Positions 1 through 5,936 are shown, counted from the stretch's first letter. The stretch is DNA of 8,636 bases from Candidatus Eiseniibacteriota bacterium (GCA_030639555.1 DAOWCM010000078.1:1-8636), one strand, 5' to 3'. Notes: generated from the sequence alone by a model not told the origin. Program-made: numbers and translations.

Positions 1-392
1 AGGACGTCGACGGATGTCCGGACATGTGTGTCACCCTGCTTCGTGATGATCGCCGTGACGCGGTAGACAGGCAGAGGACCCGGGGCCGGTTCGCCGGCTC
101 CCTTCCCGACATAGGGTACCTGCTGCTTCGTGCCGACCACCTTTGCGCCGTCGCAGCGGGCCGGGTCGACCGCGATCCTGCTGGCGAGCATCGCCTGCCA
201 GACCGCGTCCCTGACTGCCGGGACCGAACTCTCGTACCACGCGTCCACTGAGACCTGTGGCGGCGGCGTCGCTGAAACGAAGGTGGCGGTGCCTCCGCAC
301 CCACCCAGCGCGACAGGGAAGAATGCGCAGGCAGCGAGTGCCGAGACGAGAACTCTGACCAGCGGTCCTGGCGCCGTCCCCGGCTGACTCAT
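1..392 (-). CDS. Putative lipoprotein of unknown function (3' end outside window)
   Basis: An open frame starts at the ATG at 392 and runs off the left edge without a stop (130 full codons). The N-terminus has a short n-region with one Arg (residue 13), a hydrophobic stretch from about 14 to 29, and the lipobox ALGGC with Cys32 followed by Gly-Gly. An earlier ALAAC at Cys22 also fits a lipobox, but the hydrophobic segment before it is short. The mature part has a Thr/Pro-rich linker, then SVDAWYESSVPAVRDAVWQA (48-67) and an alternating hydrophobic stretch ending VYRVTAIITKQ (109-119), which suggests helix then strands as in small periplasmic domains. The ATG overlaps the SatD-like stop by 4 bp (ATGA) and has a strong GGAGGA 8 nt upstream. 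Location is expected to be the periplasmic face of a membrane. I do not recognise the family. Confidence 0.8.
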   Translation of the reverse strand, partial: MSQPGTAPGPLVRVLVSALAACAFFPVALGGCGGTATFVSATPPPQVSVDAWYESSVPAVRDAVWQAMLASRIAVDPARCDGAKVVGTKQQVPYVGKGAGEPAPGPLPVYRVTAIITKQGDTHVRTSVDV

Positions 393-1075
393 CGAGTCGT
401 TCCTCCGCCTCCCCCACCATCGGAGGAGAAGCGTGCTGACAGATGCTGTCGGATCGCATCCTCAGCACGCTTGAGATGGGGCCACCCCGCTGCTGTGAGG
501 CTCTGGTTGACGGCCTGACGGGAAATGTCGAGGTGCGTGGCCACTTCCTGCTGTGTGTCGCTCTCCTTTATGAGAGAGATGATCTGACGCTGGCGCTCTG
601 TCATTGCGTCGTACGATGCCAGCACCATCCCCGCAAGCGCCGCCAGAAGGGGGTCGTGCCCCGGAGCGAGCAGAGAGACTCGGGGCTCTCTGACACCGGT
701 TTCTTCCACGTCGTGCAGCGCCAGCGAGGCCGCCGCCTCGGCAGCGAGGAGAGAGACTTCGACCGGGTTCCGGGATGCCCCGCTAAGCGGTCCCGCCCTC
801 GCGGACACGGCCGCGCAGAACGTCGTTCCCAGGGGCCTGAGTTCGTCCGCGACCGCCAGTATTGCTTCGAGTATGGCCCCCGGTGCGCTCAGCGTCAGCA
901 GAAGCACGCCCGCGTGAGACACGGACGAGGGGCCCGACAGCATATCCGGGTTCCTGCGGCCGACCGCGGAGGCCGCTTCTCTGAGCGCTCGGACGGACGG
1001 CTCGTCGCCTGACGGCGCGCCCCCTCGTGGGTGAACGCGCACGGCCAGCGCCACAGCTGTGGTGCCTGTCGCCAT
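389..1075 (-). CDS. SatD-like protein with C-terminal helix-turn-helix
   Basis: This 228-residue protein has a clear C-terminal helix-turn-helix of the sigma-70 region 4 / SatD kind: MTERQRQIISLIKES (158-172), then TQQEVATHLDISRQAVNQSL (174-193) and AAGWPHLKRAEDAIRQHL. The order 'TERQR...T..E.A..L.ISRQAV.QSL.AAGW' is that of SatD-family C-termini. The N-terminal 150 residues are Ala/Leu-rich. They follow only loosely the SatD pattern of a hydrophobic strand (VLLLTLSAP, 57-65), a helix, and LRPL then a second strand (79-93), so this would be a divergent member. SatD is named from the Streptococcus mutans sat operon, and its molecular function is not established. Alternatively it is simply a DNA-binding regulator. 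The ribosome-binding site is weak (CGGAA). The tail GGGGGG (220-225) is encoded by the purine-rich sequence that serves the next gene as Shine-Dalgarno. The stop overlaps that gene by 4 bp. Confidence 0.6.
   Translation of the reverse strand: MATGTTAVALAVRVHPRGGAPSGDEPSVRALREAASAVGRRNPDMLSGPSSVSHAGVLLLTLSAPGAILEAILAVADELRPLGTTFCAAVSARAGPLSGASRNPVEVSLLAAEAAASLALHDVEETGVREPRVSLLAPGHDPLLAALAGMVLASYDAMTERQRQIISLIKESDTQQEVATHLDISRQAVNQSLTAAGWPHLKRAEDAIRQHLSARFSSDGGGGGGTTR
401..406 (-). promoter_or_regulatory. Shine-Dalgarno of the lipoprotein gene inside Gly codons of the SatD-like gene
   Basis: GGAGGA on the minus strand lies 8 nt before the ATG at 392. It is read in the overlapping gene as consecutive glycine codons, inside a run of six glycines. 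It sets the start of the downstream lipoprotein gene and supports coupled translation. Confidence 0.7.
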
Positions 1076-1099
1076 GTTGTCGATTCCGTTGTGGATCGG

Positions 1100-1354
1100 C
1101 TACTCGATGATCTTGTAGACGACGTCGTGCTCTCGCACCTTCTCGGGAACCACGATGCCGACGTTGTCGCCCGCCTTGGCTTCCTCGAGCGAATCGTGTT
1201 CGATCTGGATCGACACCACGGCCATCTCGAAATCGGTCGTGTGTCCCTGGATCGAGATCTTGTCGCCGACCTTGAGACCGTCCGTCAGGACGATGGCCGC
1301 GACCTGAGGTTTCCCGAAGTAGTGCGAGACTCGTCCTATCTCCTTCTTCTCCAT
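1100..1354 (-). CDS. Small translation elongation factor-like (EF-Tu domain 2-like) protein
   Basis: This 84-residue protein looks like a single beta-barrel of the EF-Tu domain 2 / IF2-like type, with no GTPase domain. Visible features are G-R-V-S-H-Y-F at 7-13, LKVGDKISIQGHTTDF (27-42, the strand-turn expected at the domain 2 core), SIQIEH (48-53) and EEAKAGDNVGIVV (57-69), the 'K-AGDNVGI' hallmark of domain 2. Similar small proteins are annotated as 'translation elongation factor-like protein' in assorted bacteria and archaea, and their role is not established to my knowledge. There is no signal peptide or membrane segment, so it is probably cytoplasmic. The ATG at 1354 follows a strong GAGGGGGAG ribosome-binding site 4 nt upstream. 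It sits 75 bp after folE2 and 24 bp before the SatD-like gene, probably in one transcript. The fold call is good; the function is unknown. Confidence 0.85.
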   Translation of the reverse strand: MEKKEIGRVSHYFGKPQVAAIVLTDGLKVGDKISIQGHTTDFEMAVVSIQIEHDSLEEAKAGDNVGIVVPEKVREHDVVYKIIE

Positions 1355-1375
1355 CGCGCTCCCCCTCTCGTTCTC

Positions 1376-1438
1376 CGCCTGCGTCTACCGTCGCCGCCCG
1401 CCGGTGGCTTCGCGGACGCGGGCAGGCGTCTACCGTCG
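1376..1438. repeat. 13-bp direct repeats with a nested hairpin between folE2 and the EF-like gene
   Basis: GCGTCTACCGTCG (plus strand) occurs at 1381-1393 and exactly again at 1426-1438. The second copy covers the folE2 stop codon. Between and around them are inverted arms: CGCCTGC at 1376-1382 with GCAGGCG at 1422-1428 (7 bp), and GCCCGC at 1396-1401 with GCGGGC at 1418-1423 (6 bp). The 75-bp gap could therefore form a branched stem in mRNA. No U-tract follows, so read-through into the next gene is likely. Confidence 0.6.
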
Positions 1439-2200
1439 TCGCTCGACGCAGGCGTACGCGTTGTGGTCGTGAACGCTCTCCAGGTTCTCCGCCTCCACGC
1501 GATACCAGTGCACGCGCACGTCCGAATCCAGACGCTCCGCGACGTTCCTGGCGAGGTCCTCGACGAACACGGGGTTCTCGTACGCCGCCTCTATCACCGA
1601 GCGTTCGTCCTCGCCCTTCAGGAGTGGAAACACGGGGCCACTCGCGCTGTCCTCGATGAGCTCGACCAGTTCCTCGATCCACATGCGCCCATCGATCCGG
1701 ACCGAGACGGCGACGTGACCCCTCTGACTGTGCGCCGGTCCTCCCGTGGCCTCCATCGAGCAGGGGCACACGGAGAGCACCGGGGCCTCGACCGTCAGCG
1801 CCACATCGAACGACTCGTCGAGAGTCGCCTCGATCCCGACCGGGATGCCGAGGAGGCTGGTCGCGCCGGACACGGGCGCCTTCCGTTCCGTGAAGAAAGT
1901 AAACTCGAGTTCGATGTGTGCCGTCGAGGCGCCTACCGCGTCGCGTAGCTTCGACAGGATGATCTCGAGGTTCTCGGACGTGAGGAGCGTTTCCCTTGAG
2001 TCGTGGAAGGCCTCCACGAGGCGGCTCATGTGGACGCCGCGTGACTCCTGGGCCAGCTCCACAAAGAGGCCGACCGTGGCTACGGTTTTCTGCGTGCCGT
2101 TCGACCTGTCGGGCACGGTCACCGGGTAGACCAGGTTGGTCACGCCGACCCGGTCAAGGGGGATCTCCCTGTCGTCAGGGCTGTCCTGGATGTTGGCCAT
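1430..2200 (-). CDS. folE2: GTP cyclohydrolase FolE2 (type IB)
   Basis: FolE2 converts GTP to 7,8-dihydroneopterin triphosphate, the entry to tetrahydrofolate and, in some bacteria, to queuosine. The 256-residue protein matches the GCYH-IB family end to end: DSPDDREIPLDRVGV near the N-terminus (6-20), YPVTV (25-29), NGTQKTVATV (34-43), GVHMSRLVE (55-63), the metal/active-site motif SVCPCS (143-148) followed by AHSQRGH (156-162, His157), the Glu of AYENPVFVEDLAR (206-218), and ESVHDHNAYA near the C-terminus (241-250). This family is unrelated in fold detail to FolE and is not strictly zinc-dependent. The start at 2200 gives the usual N-terminus but only a weak ribosome-binding site (GCGAGG). 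The product supplies the folate that PurH consumes as 10-formyl-THF. Its stop codon lies inside one copy of a 13-bp direct repeat. Confidence 0.95.
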   Translation of the reverse strand: MANIQDSPDDREIPLDRVGVTNLVYPVTVPDRSNGTQKTVATVGLFVELAQESRGVHMSRLVEAFHDSRETLLTSENLEIILSKLRDAVGASTAHIELEFTFFTERKAPVSGATSLLGIPVGIEATLDESFDVALTVEAPVLSVCPCSMEATGGPAHSQRGHVAVSVRIDGRMWIEELVELIEDSASGPVFPLLKGEDERSVIEAAYENPVFVEDLARNVAERLDSDVRVHWYRVEAENLESVHDHNAYACVERRR

Positions 2201-2256
2201 CTCGCGGGCCTCGCTCTGCCGTCGGGAAGGGAGTTCGGACTGCCTCGTGTCCCGCG

Positions 2257-2285
2257 AGCCTAGACCTGGAGCCCGTGGCCGTCAA
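2257..2285 (-). promoter_or_regulatory. Sigma70-type promoter candidate for folE2
   Basis: On the minus strand, TTGACG (2285-2280) and TAGGCT (2262-2257) are separated by exactly 17 bp. The -35 box matches 5 of 6 consensus bases, and the -10 box keeps the key T1, A2 and T6. Predicted transcription would start about 50 nt before the folE2 ATG. The site lies in the widest intergenic gap, which supports a separate folE2 transcription unit. Confidence 0.4.
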
Positions 2286-2362
2286 GCAGAAAGCCTTGCG
2301 CAGGGCCGCCGTCTCGGTCTTGCTGTGGTCGTGGGAGTGGGGACAACACCGGAATGGGAGCA

Positions 2363-2386
2363 GGAGGGGTGGTGCGCCACTCCTCC
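2363..2386 (-). terminator. Hairpin downstream of purA, possible terminator
   Basis: On the minus strand, 20 nt after the purA stop, GGAGGAGTGG-CGCA-CCACCCCTCC can fold into a 10-pair stem with one A/C mismatch and a 4-nt loop. No U-tract follows, so if it terminates it is not of the standard intrinsic type. It could instead protect the purine mRNA 3' end. Its position before the widest gap and a promoter candidate supports an operon end. Confidence 0.4.
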
Positions 2387-2406
2387 GCTACCCCGCTGGG
2401 GAGATG

Positions 2407-3693
2407 CTACAGCAGTCGCTCGAACTCCACTATGGCGTCCGAGGCGGCGCCGACGGACGCGACCGCGACACTCGCGCCCGAGAGTTCCTCGATCCGCTTC
2501 AGATAGGCCAGAGCGTTCTCGGGCAGTTCGGCGCTGGTCCTGGCTCCGCTCGTGTCCGTCTCCCAGCCCGGCAGCTCCTCGTAGATCGGTTGGACCCGAC
2601 GCAACGTATCGAGGTCACGCGGGAACGTGTCGGTACTCGCCCCGTCCAGAGTGTACCGCACGCACACCGGAATCCGCGGGAGAGAGTCGAGTACGTCGAG
2701 CTTCGTGATGATGAGTCGTTCGATCCCGGAGAGCGCGAGCGAGTATCGCAGCGCCACGATGTCCAGCCACCCGCAGCGTCGCGGACGCCCCGTGGTGGCG
2801 CCGAACTCGGCGCCTCTTTCGCAGATGAGCGCCGCCGGCTCAGCTTCGGCCTCTGTGGGGAACGGACCCGCGCCGACGCGCGTCGCGTAGGCCTTCGCCA
2901 CTCCGACGACCTCTCCGATCCAGGTCGGTGGCACTCCGGTTCCCGGAGAGACACCCGCCGCGGTCGTGTTGGACGACGTGACGAACGGGTAGGTGCCGAA
3001 CCCGATGTCCAGGAGCGCGCCCTGAGCTCCCTCGAAGAGGACGTTGTCACCTGACGCGATGGCGGACCGGATGAGCCCCGGCGTGTCCGACAGATGGGGC
3101 ACGAGGATACCAGCGACGGTCCTCATCTGCTCCGTGATCTCGTCCTGGTCCACTGGCTCGGCGTCGTAGAGCTTGGTCAGTATGTCGTTCTTGCGTGAGA
3201 CGATCACGGAGAGCTTCTCTTCGAAGCGGTCGAACGAAGCGAGGTCCCCGCACGTCAGTCCCTCGCGCGAACAGCGGTCGACGTACGCCGGGCCGATGCC
3301 CCGGTGAGTCGTGCCGATCGCGTCGCCTCCTCTCGCCTGCTCCTCGGCGGCCTCGACGGCCTTGTGGTACGGCATCACCAGATGCGCACCGACATCGATC
3401 AGTAGATTATCGCCGACGTCAATGCCGTTCGATCGAACGTAGTCGATCTCCTCAACCAGGGCGAGCGGGTCCAGGACGACTCCGGGTCCGATGATGCACC
3501 TGACGTTCGGGATGGACACGCCCGACGGCAGCAGATGGAAGACGACCCTCTTCCCTGCCACGCTGACCGTGTGTCCCGCGTTGGCGCCACCCTGGAAGCG
3601 CACGACCATGTTTGCGCGGGACGCGTAGAAGTTGGTGATCTTCCCCTTCCCCTCGTCGCCCCACTGAGTTCCGACTATGACGAGTGCGCTCAT
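2407..3693 (-). CDS. purA: Adenylosuccinate synthetase
   Basis: PurA couples IMP and aspartate using GTP to form adenylosuccinate, the first step of the AMP branch. PurB, encoded first in this cluster, completes it. The 428-residue length is normal. Visible motifs are VGTQWGDEGKGK (7-18) with catalytic Asp13, QGGANAGHT (34-42) with catalytic His41, GTTHRGIGPAY (127-137), FEGAQGALLDI (220-230), VTSSNTT (238-244), TRVGAGPFPTE (271-281), GATTGRPRRCGWLD (298-311) and the guanine-recognition TKLDVLD (330-336). Position 21, nearly always Asp in this family (K-I-V/T-D), is Asn here (AAC codon). A GTG at 3696 is also in frame, but the ATG at 3693 is better placed after the GGGAAGGGAAG ribosome-binding site in the end of purE and gives a TGATG junction. 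A hairpin and a 206-bp gap follow. Confidence 0.97.
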   Translation of the reverse strand: MSALVIVGTQWGDEGKGKITNFYASRANMVVRFQGGANAGHTVSVAGKRVVFHLLPSGVSIPNVRCIIGPGVVLDPLALVEEIDYVRSNGIDVGDNLLIDVGAHLVMPYHKAVEAAEEQARGGDAIGTTHRGIGPAYVDRCSREGLTCGDLASFDRFEEKLSVIVSRKNDILTKLYDAEPVDQDEITEQMRTVAGILVPHLSDTPGLIRSAIASGDNVLFEGAQGALLDIGFGTYPFVTSSNTTAAGVSPGTGVPPTWIGEVVGVAKAYATRVGAGPFPTEAEAEPAALICERGAEFGATTGRPRRCGWLDIVALRYSLALSGIERLIITKLDVLDSLPRIPVCVRYTLDGASTDTFPRDLDTLRRVQPIYEELPGWETDTSGARTSAELPENALAYLKRIEELSGASVAVASVGAASDAIVEFERLL

Positions 3694-4247
3694 CACTTCC
3701 CTTCCCGCGTCAGCTCCCCAACCGCACCGGCGGCGCCACGGAGTTCCGCTGTCAGCTTCCGGTCCTTCTCTTCGACCGAGCGCTCGAGTTCTTCCTTGAA
3801 TGCCACCAGCCTGTCTCTCAGCCCCTCGTCCTGCAGCGCCAGTATCTGAGCCGCCAGCACGCCCGCGTTCTTGGCTCCGTGTCTGCCTATCGCCATGGTT
3901 GCGACCGGCACGCCACCCGGCATCTGTACGGTCGAGTAGAGGGCATCGACTCCCTGCAGGCTGCCCCCGCCCATTGGAACGCCAATCACCGGCCTCGCCG
4001 TGAAGCTGGCGACCACTCCCGCGAGGTGCGCCGCGAGCCCCGCCCCCACCACGAACACCTGCACACCGTCCCTGTCGAGTTCTGCGACGAGCTCGTGGGT
4101 CTTCCTCGGCGACCGATGCGCCGACGTGATGCGCGTGGCGTAAGCGATGCCGAACTTGTCGAGCATCTTGCCCGTCTCCTGCATGGTCGGCAGGTCCGAA
4201 TCGCTTCCCATAAGGATGGCCACGAGCGGTTTCTTGCTGTTGGTCAT
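3693..4247 (-). CDS. purE: N5-carboxyaminoimidazole ribonucleotide mutase
   Basis: PurE converts N5-CAIR, the PurK product, to CAIR, the substrate of PurC. The 184-residue protein shows the nucleotide-binding GSDSD (14-18), the catalytic-histidine motif ITSAHRSP (40-47, His44), GAGLAAHLAG (68-77), and MGGGSLQGVDALYSTVQMP (92-110) continuing into GGVPVATMAIG. These point to the bacterial class I form that works with PurK rather than the AIR carboxylase class II. purK is not in the window. The tail after about residue 155 is charged and somewhat longer than in compact PurE proteins of about 160-170 aa. The ATG at 4247 has a GGGAG ribosome-binding site 6 nt upstream. Its TGA stop overlaps the purA ATG by one base (TGATG). 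It is the only gene of this operon preceded by a sizeable gap. Confidence 0.96.
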   Translation of the reverse strand: MTNSKKPLVAILMGSDSDLPTMQETGKMLDKFGIAYATRITSAHRSPRKTHELVAELDRDGVQVFVVGAGLAAHLAGVVASFTARPVIGVPMGGGSLQGVDALYSTVQMPGGVPVATMAIGRHGAKNAGVLAAQILALQDEGLRDRLVAFKEELERSVEEKDRKLTAELRGAAGAVGELTREGK

Positions 4248-4250
4248 CTA

Positions 4251-4362
4251 GGTCTCCCGTCCTTCAGTGTCAACGTTTGTCGGGGCTGGCGTCCCTCCCT
4301 CCGGCGCTCAGACAGGCAGCGCTTCGCGCTGAACTCGCGGCGGAGGGAGGGCGCCACCCCCC
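4251..4362. repeat. Nested inverted repeat filling the purH-purE gap
   Basis: The 120 bp between the purH stop and the purE start contain a long imperfect palindrome. The outer arms are 4288-4303 and 4341-4356. An 11-bp perfect match (CCTCCCTCCGG-type, 4293-4303 with 4341-4351) is followed, after one bulged base, by five more pairs (4287-4291 with 4352-4356) and then G-rich flanks. Inside is a second perfect hairpin, CAGCGC-TTC-GCGCTG at 4317-4331. On the transcribed (minus) sense its apex reads GCGAAGC, a known unusually stable mini-hairpin. No U-run follows on the minus strand, so it is not a standard intrinsic terminator. It could be an mRNA-stabilising or attenuating stem, or a copy of a dispersed palindromic repeat. 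Confidence 0.75.
4268..4281 (-). promoter_or_regulatory. PurR-operator-like half palindrome (CAAACGTT) next to the hairpin
   Basis: On the minus strand, GACAAACGTTGACA lies just upstream of purE. Its core CAAACGTT equals the centre of the gamma-proteobacterial PurR operator (ACGCAAACGTTTGCGT), but the right half is poorly matched. The site sits 21-34 nt before the purE ATG, where a repressor could act. LacI-type PurR is not known to be general outside gamma-Proteobacteria and no regulator gene is visible, so this is a weak candidate based on a short match. Confidence 0.15.
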
Positions 4363-4367
4363 ACGTA

Positions 4368-5936
4368 CTAGTGCTTGAAATGCCTCATGCCCGTGAAGAC
4401 CATCGCGATGTCCCGCTCGTTGGCCGCCTTGATGGCGTCCTCATCGCCCTTCGAGCCCCCGGGCTGGATGATCGCCGTGACTCCGGCGTCGGCGGCCGCG
4501 TCGACCGCGTCGCGCATCGGGAAGAAGGCATCGGATGCGAGCACGCTACCCTTGACCCTGTCCCCCGCCTTCCACACGGCGAGCACGCTGGCATCGACTC
4601 TGCTCATCTGGCCCGCGCCGATGCCGACCGTCTGCTTGCCCCGGGCCAGGACGATGGCATTCGAGCGCACGTGCTTGACGGCGCGCCACGCGAACCGGAG
4701 CGACGTCATCTCCTCGTCGGTCGGTTTCCGCTCGGTTACGACCCTGAGGTCCTCCGTGTGCACATCCTCAGTGTCTACGTCCTGAACCAGTAACCCCCCG
4801 CAGATCATCGATCTCATCTGCTTCTGAGGCCTGAGCTCGTAGTGGCTGAGGTCCGGGAAGTGGGCCTTCATCAGCCGCCGGTTCTTCTTCCTGCGCATGA
4901 GCTCGAGCGCGTTCTTGAAGTAGTCCGGGGCGATGACCGCCTCGACGAAGTGTGTGTCGTGAATGAGCTGCGCCACCTCCATGTCGACCGTCCGGTTGAG
5001 CGCGATAACGCTCCCGAACGCTGAGACCGGGTCGCACGCCAGCGCGCGCTCGTAGGCCTTCGCGATTGTATTGGCGGACGCCAGGCCACACGGGGTCGAG
5101 TGCTTCATGACGGCGGCGGCCGGCTCCGGGAAGTCGCGGACGATGGTCATCGCCGCATCGAGGTCCATCAGGTTGTTGTAAGAGAGCTCCTTGCCGGACA
5201 ACTGCTCCGCGCTGACCACGCAGGGCTCCGGGCTCCCTGAGCACGTGTGGTAGACGGCCGCGCTCTGGTGCGGATTCTCCCCGTAGCGGAGTTCGCTGAC
5301 GCGCTCATACTCCAGGTTGAGGAACGCCGGGAACGCCTCGTCCGGCTCCGCTGCCCCGGACAGATACAGGTGGATGGCTTTGTCGTACCGGCGCGTCATG
5401 GCGAACGCCTCGACGGCGAGCTTCCGCCGCGCCTCGAGCGGTAGCGTCAGATCGTTCTCTCTCAGCAATCCGAGAATCCAGTCGTACTGGTCCGCCCGAC
5501 TCACGATGGCTACGTTTGCGAAGTTCTTCGCCGCGGCCCGGAGCAGCGTGACGCCGCCGATGTCGATCTCCTCGAGCGCGTCACCGAGCGTCGAGCTCTC
5601 CTTCGCCACTGCTTTCTCGAACGGGTAGAGGTTGACGACGACCATGTCGATGGCCTCGATGCCCTCCCTCTCGAGCGTGGCGACGTGGCTCTCCTTCTCC
5701 GGCAGCGACAGAATGGCCCCGTGGATGCGCGGGTGCAGCGTCTTGACGCGACCGTCCAGGATCTCCGGTGCCCCCGTTAGATCCGAGACCTCTCGGCACG
5801 GGATCTCCGCGGCGCGCAGGATACGCGCAGTGCCTCCGGTTGAGACTATGTCCACACCCATCTCGGAGAGCGCCTTGGCGAATTCGACGACGCCCGTCTT
5901 GTCCGACACGCTGATCAGTGCTCGCTGCATGCTCAT
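4368..5936 (-). CDS. purH: Bifunctional AICAR transformylase / IMP cyclohydrolase
   Basis: PurH carries out the last two steps to IMP: formyl transfer from 10-formyl-THF to AICAR, then ring closure. The 522-residue length is typical. The N-terminal MGS-like cyclohydrolase domain shows SVSDKTG (9-15), STGGTARIL (32-40), KTLHPRIHG (65-73) and NLYPF (102-106). The transformylase domain shows RYGENPHQ (217-224) and the catalytic Lys278-His279 pair in MKHSTPCG. It ends in LASDAFFPM (466-474), IIQPGGS (489-495) and FTGMRHFKH, the usual C-terminus. The reading frame stays open upstream to 6173, but that part overlaps purF and resembles nothing. The ATG at 5936 follows a GGGGAGAGG ribosome-binding site and overlaps the purF TGA by 4 bp. 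A second in-frame ATG lies at 5930. It is the direct metabolic consumer of folate in this neighbourhood. Confidence 0.97.
   Translation of the reverse strand: MSMQRALISVSDKTGVVEFAKALSEMGVDIVSTGGTARILRAAEIPCREVSDLTGAPEILDGRVKTLHPRIHGAILSLPEKESHVATLEREGIEAIDMVVVNLYPFEKAVAKESSTLGDALEEIDIGGVTLLRAAAKNFANVAIVSRADQYDWILGLLRENDLTLPLEARRKLAVEAFAMTRRYDKAIHLYLSGAAEPDEAFPAFLNLEYERVSELRYGENPHQSAAVYHTCSGSPEPCVVSAEQLSGKELSYNNLMDLDAAMTIVRDFPEPAAAVMKHSTPCGLASANTIAKAYERALACDPVSAFGSVIALNRTVDMEVAQLIHDTHFVEAVIAPDYFKNALELMRRKKNRRLMKAHFPDLSHYELRPQKQMRSMICGGLLVQDVDTEDVHTEDLRVVTERKPTDEEMTSLRFAWRAVKHVRSNAIVLARGKQTVGIGAGQMSRVDASVLAVWKAGDRVKGSVLASDAFFPMRDAVDAAADAGVTAIIQPGGSKGDEDAIKAANERDIAMVFTGMRHFKH

Noticed and set aside
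31..468. 145-aa minus-strand open frame over the lipoprotein region
   Set aside because: It is the alternate frame. The lipoprotein frame has a signal peptide, a strong ribosome-binding site and a coupled start.
783..1769. 328-aa minus-strand open frame in another frame of folE2, the EF-like gene and the SatD-like gene
   Set aside because: Extreme Arg/Gly composition, and it overlaps three better genes in a different frame.
1031..1948. 305-aa plus-strand open frame opposite the EF-like gene and folE2
   Set aside because: Asp/Arg/His-rich shadow with no motif, antisense to convincing genes.
2330..2369. G-run cluster on the plus strand as a G-quadruplex
   Set aside because: Loops are long and uneven, and G-runs are expected by chance in such G+C-rich DNA.
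2201..2406. Riboswitch (purine, THF, preQ1) in the folE2 leader
   Set aside because: I could not match the conserved cores of these classes in this gap or in the purH-purE gap.
1996..3054. 352-aa plus-strand open frame opposite folE2 and purA
   Set aside because: Arg/Pro/Gly-rich shadow typical of G+C-rich DNA. It has no recognisable motif and lies opposite two well-supported genes.
4245..4273. TTGACA-N17-TAGATG as a full promoter for purE
   Set aside because: The -10 hexamer matches poorly and overlaps the start codon, so the transcript would begin inside the gene.
3684..4793. 369-aa plus-strand open frame opposite purE and purH
   Set aside because: Arg/His-rich composition with no family resemblance. 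It crosses the purH-purE palindrome and is fully antisense to real genes.
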